Below, piece after piece: positions 43,336 through 51,345 of a stretch of DNA of 64,000 bases. The position numbers and the translations under genes are program-made. Numbering within the stretch: the first letter of the stretch is position 1; every line of letters begins with the position of its first letter. The notes under the pieces are model-generated. The model had not been told where the DNA came from and did no database searches. It worked only from the letters and a program-made list of their open reading frames with translations. This DNA is from JBALVT01 sp045110675 (GTDB taxonomy: Bacteria; Pseudomonadota; Gammaproteobacteria; Pseudomonadales; Halieaceae), in assembly GCA_045110675.1 (NCBI GenBank), contig JBGCGJ010000036.1:62001-126000 (forward strand), written 5' to 3'.

Positions 43336-44508
43336 CTACAGCCCAAATGCTCGGGATGCAAGGTCTCTCATGATCTCTTCTGATCCACCACCGATCGCAT
43401 TCACACGCACCTCGCGATAAATGCGCTCGACTCGATTACCTCGTATATAGCCAATGCCACCAAGAATCTGCATAGCCTCGCGGGCACAGAACTCCATCGT
43501 CTGGCTGCACTGGATTTTTAACATGGCAATATCGCCGAATTCCGCAGTGCCCGCCGCCATCTGACGAGTGCAAAATTGGATATACGTCTGACAGACTGTA
43601 ATACGCTGCTTCATCTCGACGATTTTGTGGCGTATCACCTGGTGGTCGGCCAGACGCTTGCCAAAGGTTTTCCGTTCTCGTGCCCAGTTGACTGCGTCCT
43701 CCAGACATACACGTGCGCTAGCTTCCATCATCACTGACATCGCCAGGCGCTCGGCGTTGAAATTGTTGGCGATCACAAGAAAACCATGACCTTCTTCAGA
43801 TAGCAGGTTGCCCACAGGAACCCGTACGTTCTCGAAGTACAATGTCGCTGTATCACTGCACCACCAACCCTGTTTTTTATCCAAAGGGGTGCGACTGACA
43901 CCCTCAAGGTTCATGGGAATAACCAGCACAGAAAGGCCACCAGCACCCTCGCTTCCTGTGCGGACACCCGTCGTTACCCAGTTGGCTCCCATGCCGCCAG
44001 AGATGAATGTTTTGCTGCCATTGACAATATAGTGATCCCCGTCGCGCACTGCGGTGGTTTGCATATTGGCGACATCAGAGCCACCTGAGGGCTCTGTGAT
44101 CGCCAGAGAAATTCGCTTTTTTCCCGCCAAAATTGGGGGCACGAGTTCAGATTTCAAATCTTCTGAGCCAAAGGCCAGCACCGGCGGCAGTCCGATGCCA
44201 TGTGAAAGCAAAGTACTTGGCAGCCCACCCAGACTAGTGCGGGAAATCTCCTCACCGACGATATTGACGTGGTGCAGGTCTATTCCCGTTTGTGTACCCC
44301 CGTACTGCTCGGGATAACCCAGACCGAGTAAACCGAATTCAGCTGCCTTACCCCACAGTTCATCGGGCAGAAACCCCTGCTCATCCCATTCATCCACGTA
44401 CGGCACAATTTCGCGATCAATAAAACGTCGCAACTGTTCACGCCAGGCCTCGTGTTCCTCGGTCAAATCGGGATTGGGAAGTCGCGCGGAATCAAAACTC
44501 AAGGACAT
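43336..44508 (-). CDS. Acyl-CoA dehydrogenase
   Basis: About 390 residues. ATG 44508 is used; ATG 44520 four codons upstream is equally possible because neither has a clear ribosome site. AITEPSGGSDVANMQT and IVNGSKTFISGG are the FAD and substrate motifs, and ILGGIGYIRGNRVERIYREVRVNAIGGG covers the C-terminal arginine and dimer region (key residues G, R and E). It performs alpha,beta-dehydrogenation of an acyl-CoA. It is divergent from the AraC regulator 44608, which probably controls it, and lies 97 bases upstream of the patatin gene on the same strand. Confidence 0.9.
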   Translation of the reverse strand: MSLSFDSARLPNPDLTEEHEAWREQLRRFIDREIVPYVDEWDEQGFLPDELWGKAAEFGLLGLGYPEQYGGTQTGIDLHHVNIVGEEISRTSLGGLPSTLLSHGIGLPPVLAFGSEDLKSELVPPILAGKKRISLAITEPSGGSDVANMQTTAVRDGDHYIVNGSKTFISGGMGANWVTTGVRTGSEGAGGLSVLVIPMNLEGVSRTPLDKKQGWWCSDTATLYFENVRVPVGNLLSEEGHGFLVIANNFNAERLAMSVMMEASARVCLEDAVNWARERKTFGKRLADHQVIRHKIVEMKQRITVCQTYIQFCTRQMAAGTAEFGDIAMLKIQCSQTMEFCAREAMQILGGIGYIRGNRVERIYREVRVNAIGGGSEEIMRDLASRAFGL

Positions 44509-44607
44509 ACTTAACACCATAGAAAGGTTGTTCAGTAGGCACTATAATCGCTTGCTGATTCGAGCTTAATAACCTCAACTCTCAAAATTCATGGCTCGGC
44601 CGTACAT

Positions 44608-45618
44608 ATGGAAATTTCGACTGTCCCCGTCCACTATTTCAATGCGTTGCTGAACGCTGCGCAAAGGCATGGCCTGGAAAAAGAATCGGTATTGAAACGC
44701 TCCGGAATTGAATCAGAGCTACTTGAAGGAGATAAGGCCAGGATTCCCAGCGCCAGTTTCAGACAGCTGTCGGACTATCTAATGACTGAGCTTGAGGACG
44801 AAAACGGTGGTATGCTGGCGCAACGCACCAAGCTCGGCACATTTGCGATGATGTGCAATGCCTCCATCAACTGCCCCACATTGCGCCAGTTTCTAAATCG
44901 ATGTATCGAGTTCAACAGTCTTGTAAATGAGTGTTTGACTCTCTCTTTGGAGACTGATGGAGCGCATGCTCGCTACAGCATAGTTGCACAACCTGGAACC
45001 GTGGATGAAGAAGAACTCATTGTCATGATACTCCTGAGTATCACTCATCGACTTTCCAGCTGGGCCATAGGCCAGACAATTACTTTGGACGTTGTAGACA
45101 TTACAAGAGACCTGCCCTGCTACGCCCACGAATACAACTTCTTATTTATGTCACCTATTCGATTTGGCCAGGCAACAAACAGCTTGAGTTTTGCCGCCAA
45201 GTATCTCGACATGCCGGTGGTGCAGAGCGTGCAGGAACTTGAAGAATTCCTCTCCACGCCATCCATACATTTAATGACCAGCCACGATTCCGACAGGAGC
45301 TTGGTCGCCAAGATTAGGTCGATGATAAAAGACGAGGTGGCGCAGCAATTTCCGGAATTCGACTCCGTGGCCGAAAGCCTGAACCTAACCACTGCAACCT
45401 TGCGACGAAGATTGCGCCGAGAGGGAAGCTCCTATCAACAACTTAAAGATGATATCCGGCGCGATACCGCCATTCACCACTTAAGCCGTGGCATACTGAG
45501 TATGGAGCAGGTCGCGGAAAGTGTCGGGTTTTCGGAGCCTACCTCATTCTTTAGAGCCTTCAAACGCTGGACCGGTGTTACGCCTCGGGCCTACATTTCA
45601 AAGACGGGTACTGCCTAA
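44608..45618 (+). CDS. AraC-family transcriptional regulator (arabinose-binding-domain type)
   Basis: 336 residues. An N-terminal ligand domain of the AraC_binding_2/OruR type (about 15-200) is followed by two helix-turn-helices at about 240-330: VAESLNLTTATLRRRL and MEQVAESVGFSEPTSFFRAFKR (the second given by its key residues GFSE and FFRAFKRW), ending in TPRAY. Regulators of this type usually control neighbouring lipid or fatty-acid genes. It is divergent from the acyl-CoA dehydrogenase gene. A TATAAT at 44543-44548 lies 59 bases before the ATG, without a good -35. The ligand is unknown. Confidence 0.85.
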   Translation: MEISTVPVHYFNALLNAAQRHGLEKESVLKRSGIESELLEGDKARIPSASFRQLSDYLMTELEDENGGMLAQRTKLGTFAMMCNASINCPTLRQFLNRCIEFNSLVNECLTLSLETDGAHARYSIVAQPGTVDEEELIVMILLSITHRLSSWAIGQTITLDVVDITRDLPCYAHEYNFLFMSPIRFGQATNSLSFAAKYLDMPVVQSVQELEEFLSTPSIHLMTSHDSDRSLVAKIRSMIKDEVAQQFPEFDSVAESLNLTTATLRRRLRREGSSYQQLKDDIRRDTAIHHLSRGILSMEQVAESVGFSEPTSFFRAFKRWTGVTPRAYISKTGTA

Positions 45619-45632
45619 GCAAGCAAAAAGTG

Positions 45633-45651
45633 CCACTGAGTAGCTCAGTGG
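45633..45651 (-). terminator. Hairpin terminator for the enoyl-CoA hydratase gene
   Basis: CCACTGAG and CTCAGTGG form a perfect 8-bp stem around TAG. On the minus strand it is followed closely by TTTTT. It lies 35 bases after the minus-strand gene and also close to the AraC gene stop, so it may act for both. Confidence 0.6.
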
Positions 45652-45685
45652 GTCAACGAGAGGAACCACTAGACGGATGTTGCCC

Positions 45686-46450
45686 CTAACCTGCTGCTTT
45701 TTTTAGCTCCGCTTTTCTCTTGAAGTTCGCCAATCGCTCGTCCATATCCCTGCAAGCTCCCGGGCTATTGGTGTACTCGTAATCCAAGCCTTCATGAATT
45801 CGAAGGCCATCGGTCGCCTCAATGATTTTCTTGCAAATTTCATGGCTGTGGGGCGAGTTTTCGGCGATGGTCATGGCGTATTCGTATACTTCCTCTGTGA
45901 GGCTGCCGGTTGCTGCTACCCGGTCTACCAGTCCAATACGCAGCGCCTCGTCTGCTTCAACCAACCGACTGCTAAACATCATATCTTTCGCGCGAGCAGC
46001 GCCAATACGTCTAGGCAATCGCTGCGTCATACCCCACACCGGGCTCAAGCCCCATTTACTGTGAGTGTCGGCGAGTTTGGTGGCGCTATCAACGAAGATT
46101 AGATCGGCGGCGAGCGCAAGCTCTAGGGCACCGGTAAAGCAGTAGCCATGAACCTGAGCGATGACCGGTTGCGGCAGTGAAACCAAAAGCTCAAGTACGG
46201 ACGCTTCGAAATCGGCATGCTCCGCTTCATCCCCCGAACTGATGTCGTTGAGATCGTGCCCAGCGGAAAATGCCTTCCCGCTACCGCAAAGAATGACGCA
46301 GCCAACTTCATCACCCCGTGAGGCTATCGACTCAATGGCTGTCTTGAGCTGTGTGAACACTTCATGATTTAGAGCATTTAACACCTCAGGACGATTGAGT
46401 GTCAGTGTGCATATGCGATCACGGAGTTCCACTAAAACATAGTCATTCAT
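45686..46450 (-). CDS. Enoyl-CoA hydratase/isomerase family protein
   Basis: 254 residues of the crotonase family. The oxyanion-hole segments SAGHDLND and HGYCFTGALELALAADL are intact. In the second, the GALELALA turn carries the glycine that stabilises the enolate. The acidic residue positions of classic hydratases are partly replaced, as in many annotated family members, so isomerase or hydrolase activity cannot be excluded. The C-terminal DMDERLANFKRK helix is typical. It fits the acyl-CoA dehydrogenases nearby in a beta-oxidation branch. A good promoter lies at 46524-46553. Confidence 0.85.
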   Translation of the reverse strand: MNDYVLVELRDRICTLTLNRPEVLNALNHEVFTQLKTAIESIASRGDEVGCVILCGSGKAFSAGHDLNDISSGDEAEHADFEASVLELLVSLPQPVIAQVHGYCFTGALELALAADLIFVDSATKLADTHSKWGLSPVWGMTQRLPRRIGAARAKDMMFSSRLVEADEALRIGLVDRVAATGSLTEEVYEYAMTIAENSPHSHEICKKIIEATDGLRIHEGLDYEYTNSPGACRDMDERLANFKRKAELKKAAG

Positions 46451-46523
46451 TGTCGCTTACTCGCAGTAGGTGTTCAGATAGCTTACGACAAGTTTTGAGA
46501 ATTTTATATTACTCCAGCGCTCA

Positions 46524-46553
46524 AATATTGTTTCCGCTCTGATCACTTGTCAA
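46524..46553 (-). promoter_or_regulatory. Sigma-70 promoter of the enoyl-CoA hydratase gene
   Basis: On the minus strand a perfect TTGACA (46548-46553) is followed 18 bp later by AATATT (46524-46529). The gene starts 74 bases beyond the -10. An imperfect palindrome centred on AGCGCT just downstream could bind a regulator. Confidence 0.45.
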
Positions 46554-46666
46554 CGCAGGGGAACAATTTTTGATTGATAGGGCCATTGCCGGAATTCGTC
46601 AGAAACTTAAGCTAATCCCACATTCAGATAACTCACCACAATGCACCGGCTAAAAGGGAATACGAC

Positions 46667-48172
46667 ATGATTCAGCTCTCCAGTATAGACAACGTATTTA
46701 TTCAGGCCGAAAAACCCCATTTGCCGATGCACGTGTCCTCTGTCTCGATTTACGATCCATCTACGTCTCCACAAGGTATTGTTAGGTTTAAAGACATTAT
46801 GCGAATGTATAAAGAGGCAATACACGATTTGCCTTTGCTGCGCAGAAGACTGGTCCATGTACCGGGTGGCATGGATCTACCCTACTGGATCGAAGACCCA
46901 AATCTGGATATCGAATTTCACGTTCGACACCTGGCTCTGCCGAAACCAGGAGATTGGCGTCAGTTCTACATCCAATTGGCACGGTTACACTCACGCGGGC
47001 TGGATACCAATCGTCCGCTATGGGAAGTGTATGTTATCGAGGGATTAAACAATCTCGATGGAATTGCAGAGGGATCTTTCGCCGTTATGCTGAAACTACA
47101 CCACGCTGCAGTGGACGGCGACTCTCTGCTTCGTGTGTTGCTATCGATGCACGACTTTGAACCTAAAGCGCCGCGACCACCAAGGACCGATCTGGCGCCG
47201 CTCATGCAAGAGCAAGCGCCTGGAAAATTGCCGCTTCTTTTGAAATCGTACAAGCGTTCTTTGCAACGCCCCGTAAAGCTCACTAAAACGCTGAATAGAA
47301 TTGTCAAAAGTAGGCGTAAAATAAACGAGGCGCGAAAAAAAGGTGAACTACCGGAAGAATTGACGGCAGGTAGCACCCATTTCCAGGGAAAAATATCACC
47401 ACATCGAGTCGTGACATCCGCAAGCTTTGATTTTAAGGAGTTCAAGCAACTGCGGCACGCGGTGCCGGGCGCTACCATTAACGACCTTGCGATCAATATT
47501 ATCTCTGGAGCGCTGCGATTCTATCTGGAATCCAAAGGTGAACCGCTGGAAGAAGCTTTAATCACCCAGATACCAGTTAATATACGCCAGGACTCCCAAA
47601 AAGGCGAAACAAATAACCAGATTGCCAATATCGACATGTCGAGCTGCTCAAACATTGCAGATCCACTAGAGCGATTGGAAACCATTCATAAGGCCAGTAG
47701 TTCCGGAAAGAAACAATTAGGTATAACGGGCACTTCAATCAACGAAGACATGGCTGACGCCTTAGGGCCACAAATAACCAAAACAATATTCTCTTACTTG
47801 GAGAATTCTTCGCAATTGAAATCACTGTTCAATAGTGCACCCAGCGGCCCGAATTTTGCCTTCAGCAACATGGCTGGACCGCCCGTTCCCGTCTATCTTT
47901 GCGGTGCCCGCTATTCGTGGGGAATAGGCCTAGGGCCCCTGATGCCCAACCAAGGCTTGTTCATCACCGCGAACTCTTCTGAGAAGCAATTCGTATTTGG
48001 TGTCACCGCATGCCGCAGCTTGATGCCCGACCCGGACTTCTTCCAAGAATGCCTATTGCAATCCTACGATGAGTCGAGCAAGAGTCTACGTCAACTGGCG
48101 GTAAAGAACGATCCACACAACGCTGCTGCACCCAAAAAAGACGCGTTAAAGCGTCCCAAACTTAAAGAGTAG
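46667..48172 (+). CDS. Wax ester synthase/diacylglycerol O-acyltransferase (WS/DGAT)
   Basis: 501 residues. The catalytic HHxxxDG motif is intact (H145-H146-A-A-V-D150-G151), and PLWEVYVIEGL before it and NDLAINIISGAL (equivalent to the conserved ND motif) after it are typical. It esterifies acyl-CoA with fatty alcohols or diacylglycerol at the membrane, making wax esters or triacylglycerol as storage lipid. AGGGA lies seven bases before the ATG. The flavin monooxygenase gene follows three bases after the stop, a tight pair. With the patatin lipase and alcohol dehydrogenase nearby this indicates storage-lipid turnover. Confidence 0.9.
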   Translation: MIQLSSIDNVFIQAEKPHLPMHVSSVSIYDPSTSPQGIVRFKDIMRMYKEAIHDLPLLRRRLVHVPGGMDLPYWIEDPNLDIEFHVRHLALPKPGDWRQFYIQLARLHSRGLDTNRPLWEVYVIEGLNNLDGIAEGSFAVMLKLHHAAVDGDSLLRVLLSMHDFEPKAPRPPRTDLAPLMQEQAPGKLPLLLKSYKRSLQRPVKLTKTLNRIVKSRRKINEARKKGELPEELTAGSTHFQGKISPHRVVTSASFDFKEFKQLRHAVPGATINDLAINIISGALRFYLESKGEPLEEALITQIPVNIRQDSQKGETNNQIANIDMSSCSNIADPLERLETIHKASSSGKKQLGITGTSINEDMADALGPQITKTIFSYLENSSQLKSLFNSAPSGPNFAFSNMAGPPVPVYLCGARYSWGIGLGPLMPNQGLFITANSSEKQFVFGVTACRSLMPDPDFFQECLLQSYDESSKSLRQLAVKNDPHNAAAPKKDALKRPKLKE

Positions 48173-48175
48173 AGC

Positions 48176-49645
48176 ATGGCCGAAAAACTGACTAGAAACC
48201 CATCAGTCGTCATTATTGGTGCGGGGATGACCGGTGTTTTACTGACGATAAAACTTCGCGAGGCCGGCATTACCGACCTTACGATACTAGAAAAGGCAGA
48301 CCAACTCGGAGGAACATGGCGAGAAAATACCTACCCCGGAGTGGCCTGCGATATCCCAGCCCACATGTACACCTATTCCTTTGAGCCGAACCCCGACTGG
48401 AGCCACCGCTACGCTTACGGTGATGAAATTCAAGCCTACTTTGAAAAGGTGGGCAGGAAATACGGGGTCACCAACAGTATCAGTTTCAATGAGGCGGCCA
48501 CCAGCTGTATTTATAAGAGCGGCAAGTGGACGGTCACTACCAGCAAAGATAGAACTATCATTGCTGACTTTGTCATTAATAGTACAGGCATTTTGCATCA
48601 TCCAGCCAAACCCGATATCAAGGGTATCGGATCCTTCAAAGGGTCGATGTTCCACACCGCTGAATGGGATCACAATATTGAACTAGCCGACAAGAAAGTA
48701 TGCATTATCGGCACAGGATCTACCGCTGCTCAAGTTGTGCCGGAAGTCGTCAAGGTGGCTAGTAAGCTGTCCGTGTTTCAGCGCTCCCCGCAGTGGATAC
48801 TTCCATTGGGGAATAAGATCGTGTCGGAAAAGGAAAAAGTGCGGCTGCGCAAAAACGCGAACAGCGTACACCGCCTACGCCAGCTTTCTCGATGGGGTCT
48901 CAGCCACCTGTTGACCAAGGCGGTGACCGGGCACAAATTTCAAAAAGCCCTGCTTACACTGGTATGCAAACAATATATGAAACGTGCGGTAAAAAATCAC
49001 ACGCTGCGAGCGAAACTCACGCCTGACTTTGAAGTCGGTTGCAAGCGGCTAGTTATAAGCAACACTTTTATACCCTCCCTGCAGCGAGATAATGTCGATG
49101 TTGTCACCGATGGTATATCCGAAATCACCGCCACTGGCATACTCACCAACGCTGGTGAGCACATTGAAACGGATATAGTGATTCTTTCCACCGGCTTCAA
49201 CCCCATTGCCTATATGCGACCCATGGTGGTGATAGGCAGAGATGGATTGGATATTGAAGAAGCCTGGAAAGACAAGATTCAAACCTACCGGTCGATTTGC
49301 CTACCCGGATTTCCCAACAACTTTCTGATGCTGGGACCCAACTCACCTGTGGGTAACTTCTCCGTCATTGAAATGAGTGAAGTTCAAACCCGTTACATCA
49401 TAAAAATAATCCAGCGTTGGCGTAACAAAGAATTTGATACGATTGAGGTAAAACCGGCGGCAGTAAAGCGATTCTCTGAATACATGAAAAAAGGTATGAG
49501 CAAAACCGTTTGGGTTAGCGGTTGTAAGAGTTGGTATCTCGACAGTGATGGCGACCCGATTTTGTGGCCCTATACCTTTGCACGCTGGGAAGCGGAAATG
49601 GCAGAGCCGACCATGAGTGATTTTGATACAACCCGAAGATCTTAG
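48176..49645 (+). CDS. Baeyer-Villiger type flavin monooxygenase
   Basis: 489 residues. The FAD Rossmann motif GAGMTG is at 15-20, followed by EKADQLGGTWREN and YPGVACDIPAHMYTYSF. The Baeyer-Villiger fingerprint FKGSMFHTAEWD is complete, and GTGSTAAQ forms the NADPH-binding motif. Such enzymes convert ketones to esters or lactones. Co-transcription with WS/DGAT is suggested by the three-base gap and may point to cleavage of a long-chain or alicyclic ketone. It is related in class to the truncated gene at the start of the window, but the two differ enough to be separate paralogues. Confidence 0.9.
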   Translation: MAEKLTRNPSVVIIGAGMTGVLLTIKLREAGITDLTILEKADQLGGTWRENTYPGVACDIPAHMYTYSFEPNPDWSHRYAYGDEIQAYFEKVGRKYGVTNSISFNEAATSCIYKSGKWTVTTSKDRTIIADFVINSTGILHHPAKPDIKGIGSFKGSMFHTAEWDHNIELADKKVCIIGTGSTAAQVVPEVVKVASKLSVFQRSPQWILPLGNKIVSEKEKVRLRKNANSVHRLRQLSRWGLSHLLTKAVTGHKFQKALLTLVCKQYMKRAVKNHTLRAKLTPDFEVGCKRLVISNTFIPSLQRDNVDVVTDGISEITATGILTNAGEHIETDIVILSTGFNPIAYMRPMVVIGRDGLDIEEAWKDKIQTYRSICLPGFPNNFLMLGPNSPVGNFSVIEMSEVQTRYIIKIIQRWRNKEFDTIEVKPAAVKRFSEYMKKGMSKTVWVSGCKSWYLDSDGDPILWPYTFARWEAEMAEPTMSDFDTTRRS

Positions 49646-49745
49646 GACAATTCAGAAGTCCGCGCGGTAAAGACCACTGCTGCACAAAGTTGCAGCTAAC
49701 GAATCGGCACGAGCTACCCTCACCGCTTTGTACACAGTGCCAAAC

Positions 49746-50057
49746 CCGCTTCAAATGGAAGTCAACGTTGCCGAACAGAGCATTGAGCGCGAGCAAACGT
49801 TTGGCATAATGACCTATTTTCAATTCGTCGGTCATGCCCATGCCACCATGGAGTTGTATGGCTGCATCGGCAATAAGCCGACCGGACTGGCCCACCTGAG
49901 CCTTGAGCACGAACGTGTCGTGGCTGGTCACTGCATCATCAGTTTCCAACGTGGTCAGGGAATCCTGAAGCAAACTCTGTGTGCACTGGTAACCTATGTA
50001 CATGTCCGCTATACGGTGCTTCAGGACCTGAAATGTTGCCAATAGTGCGCCAAACTG
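49746..50057 (-). pseudogene. Acyl-CoA dehydrogenase C-terminal remnant
   Basis: The 505-base gap 49646-50150 holds this fragment. On the minus strand about 104 codons read from QFGALLATFQVLKHRIADMY to ALFGNVDFHLKR, matching the last quarter of acyl-CoA dehydrogenases, including the LHGGMGM motif. A stop codon lies immediately before QFG, where a full gene would continue with its larger N-terminal part, so the 5' three quarters are deleted. There is no frameshift or stop inside the fragment, and reading continues past the usual end to 49515. The truncation point coincides with the Cpx-like box of the next operon. Confidence 0.75.
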
Positions 50058-50081
50058 TTACAAGTTGTTACACTCCGTTAC
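50057..50081 (+). promoter_or_regulatory. Three-fold GTTAC repeat, Cpx/RstA-like regulator box
   Basis: GTTAC occurs at 50057, 50067 and 50077, exactly 10 bp apart. The reverse complement GTAAC-N5-GTAAC-N5-GTAAC closely resembles the CpxR box GTAAA-N5-GTAAA. It lies 70 bases before the Spy/CpxP-like gene, and the OmpR-type regulator encoded downstream is the likely binder, giving autoregulation. Confidence 0.65.
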
Positions 50082-50150
50082 CTCTCGGCAAAGCTATCCA
50101 CAACCCCATCCAGTAATCTGTCACCGTCAATCAAAAACGGAGACAGTATT

Positions 50151-50594
50151 ATGAAACGTATTACGAAAATTTCGCTTGTCCTGGTCAGCACCCTGACGGT
50201 GGCTGGTCTGTTCTCAGCGTGCAACCATCGCGGCGATCCAGAGCAGCGCGCACAGCGGATGATGGACAGAGCTGCCCAAAAGCTTGAGTTGGATGACACG
50301 CAGCAGGCGCAGCTACAAAACGTCAGTGTTGAGTTGATGAATGCGCGCAAGGCGATGAAACAAGAGTTTGGCAAGGACCGTGAGCAGATGTGGGCAATGT
50401 TGGAAGAACCTACAATGGATCAAGACCGGATACTCACAGTGATTAGGTCACATACTGATGCACTCAACGAGCAAGCTCCAATCGTTATTGCGGCAGTGGC
50501 AGAGTTCTATGATGGTCTGACGGCAGAGCAACAAGCGCAGATTCGTGAATTTGTTCAGGAACGTCGCGATCGCCACGGCGATCGGCACCATTAG
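50151..50594 (+). CDS. Spy/CpxP-like periplasmic lipoprotein (LTxxQ family)
   Basis: 147 residues. The signal segment ends in lipobox FSAC with Cys24, so it is probably lipid-anchored in the outer membrane or periplasmic face, unlike soluble E. coli Spy and CpxP. The rest is charged and helical. LTAEQQAQI near the C-terminus is the LTxxQ motif, and LDDTQQAQLQN is a related copy near residue 52. The tail is His/Arg-rich (ERRDRHGDRHH) and could bind metal. It precedes a response regulator and kinase gene and is likely the stress sensor or chaperone of that system. A ribosome site GGAGA precedes the ATG. Confidence 0.82.
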   Translation: MKRITKISLVLVSTLTVAGLFSACNHRGDPEQRAQRMMDRAAQKLELDDTQQAQLQNVSVELMNARKAMKQEFGKDREQMWAMLEEPTMDQDRILTVIRSHTDALNEQAPIVIAAVAEFYDGLTAEQQAQIREFVQERRDRHGDRHH

Positions 50595-50612
50595 CCTCAC
50601 AAGTGAAACTCA

Positions 50613-50633
50613 GGTCGGGGCCTTGCCCCGGCC
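50613..50633 (+). terminator. Strong stem-loop after the Spy-like gene, partial terminator
   Basis: GGTCGGGGC pairs with GCCCCGGCC (nine pairs, one G-T) around a CTT loop, 19 bases after the stop. Only a weak TTTA follows, so it probably attenuates transcription into the regulator-kinase genes, keeping lipoprotein mRNA in excess. Confidence 0.5.
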
Positions 50634-50670
50634 ACTTTAGCATTCCATCAATTCGGGTTACTCTCTCTCC

Positions 50671-51345
50671 ATGCACAGGATTCTTTGTATTGATGACGAT
50701 GAGCGTCTGGCCGAATTATTGCGCCAGTATTTTATTCGTTATGACCTGGAACTGGACAGCGCTGTGCGCCCCAGCGATGGATTGAATAAGCTCAACACGG
50801 GCGACCATGAGCTGGTGATCCTGGACGTCATGCTGCCAGAAATGGACGGCTTTGAGGTATGTAAGACCATCCGCAAAAAGAGCGACATCCCGATTATCAT
50901 GCTCACCGCGCGTGGGGAGGTAATGGACCGAGTGGTTGGTCTGGAGCTAGGTGCCGACGATTATTTACCCAAGCCCTTTGAGCCCCGTGAACTGGTGGCG
51001 CGTATCCAGAGCATTCTCAAGCGAACCCAGCGGGACAATACTCAACATGCCCAGCTGTGCTTTGGCGAGCTTGTAATAGATACCGCGCTGAAGCAGGCCA
51101 GCCTCGGAGGTCAGGATATTCACCTCAGTGCCATGGAGTATCAACTGCTGGAATTGCTGGCAAACAATGCCGGAAAGACCCTGAGCCGCGACGACATCCT
51201 CAACACGCTTAAGGGAACAGACACCGAACTTTACACACGCTCCGTGGACATTGGAATTAGCCGCCTGCGACAAAAACTCAAACCACTCAACGTAATCAAG
51301 ACGATCAGAAGCGCCGGATATGTCTTTGTCGGAAAGCAATCATGA
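50671..51345 (+). CDS. OmpR-family response regulator, CpxR-like
   Basis: 224 residues. The receiver domain (1-115) has the acidic pocket DDD (8-10), phospho-acceptor Asp52 in ILDVMLPEMDG, Thr79 and Lys101. The winged-helix DNA-binding domain (about 128-222) contains AMEYQLLELLANNAG and RSVDIGISRLRQKL. It is phosphorylated by the kinase encoded next and probably binds the GTTAC repeats at 50057. The stop overlaps the kinase start by ATGA. The strongest resemblance is to CpxR, and RstA is the alternative. Confidence 0.9.
   Translation: MHRILCIDDDERLAELLRQYFIRYDLELDSAVRPSDGLNKLNTGDHELVILDVMLPEMDGFEVCKTIRKKSDIPIIMLTARGEVMDRVVGLELGADDYLPKPFEPRELVARIQSILKRTQRDNTQHAQLCFGELVIDTALKQASLGGQDIHLSAMEYQLLELLANNAGKTLSRDDILNTLKGTDTELYTRSVDIGISRLRQKLKPLNVIKTIRSAGYVFVGKQS

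Noticed and set aside
49515..50042. Functional 175-residue minus-strand protein
   Set aside because: The similarity is limited to the C-terminal quarter of acyl-CoA dehydrogenases and the frame runs on past the normal end into sequence antisense to the monooxygenase gene; treated as a remnant.
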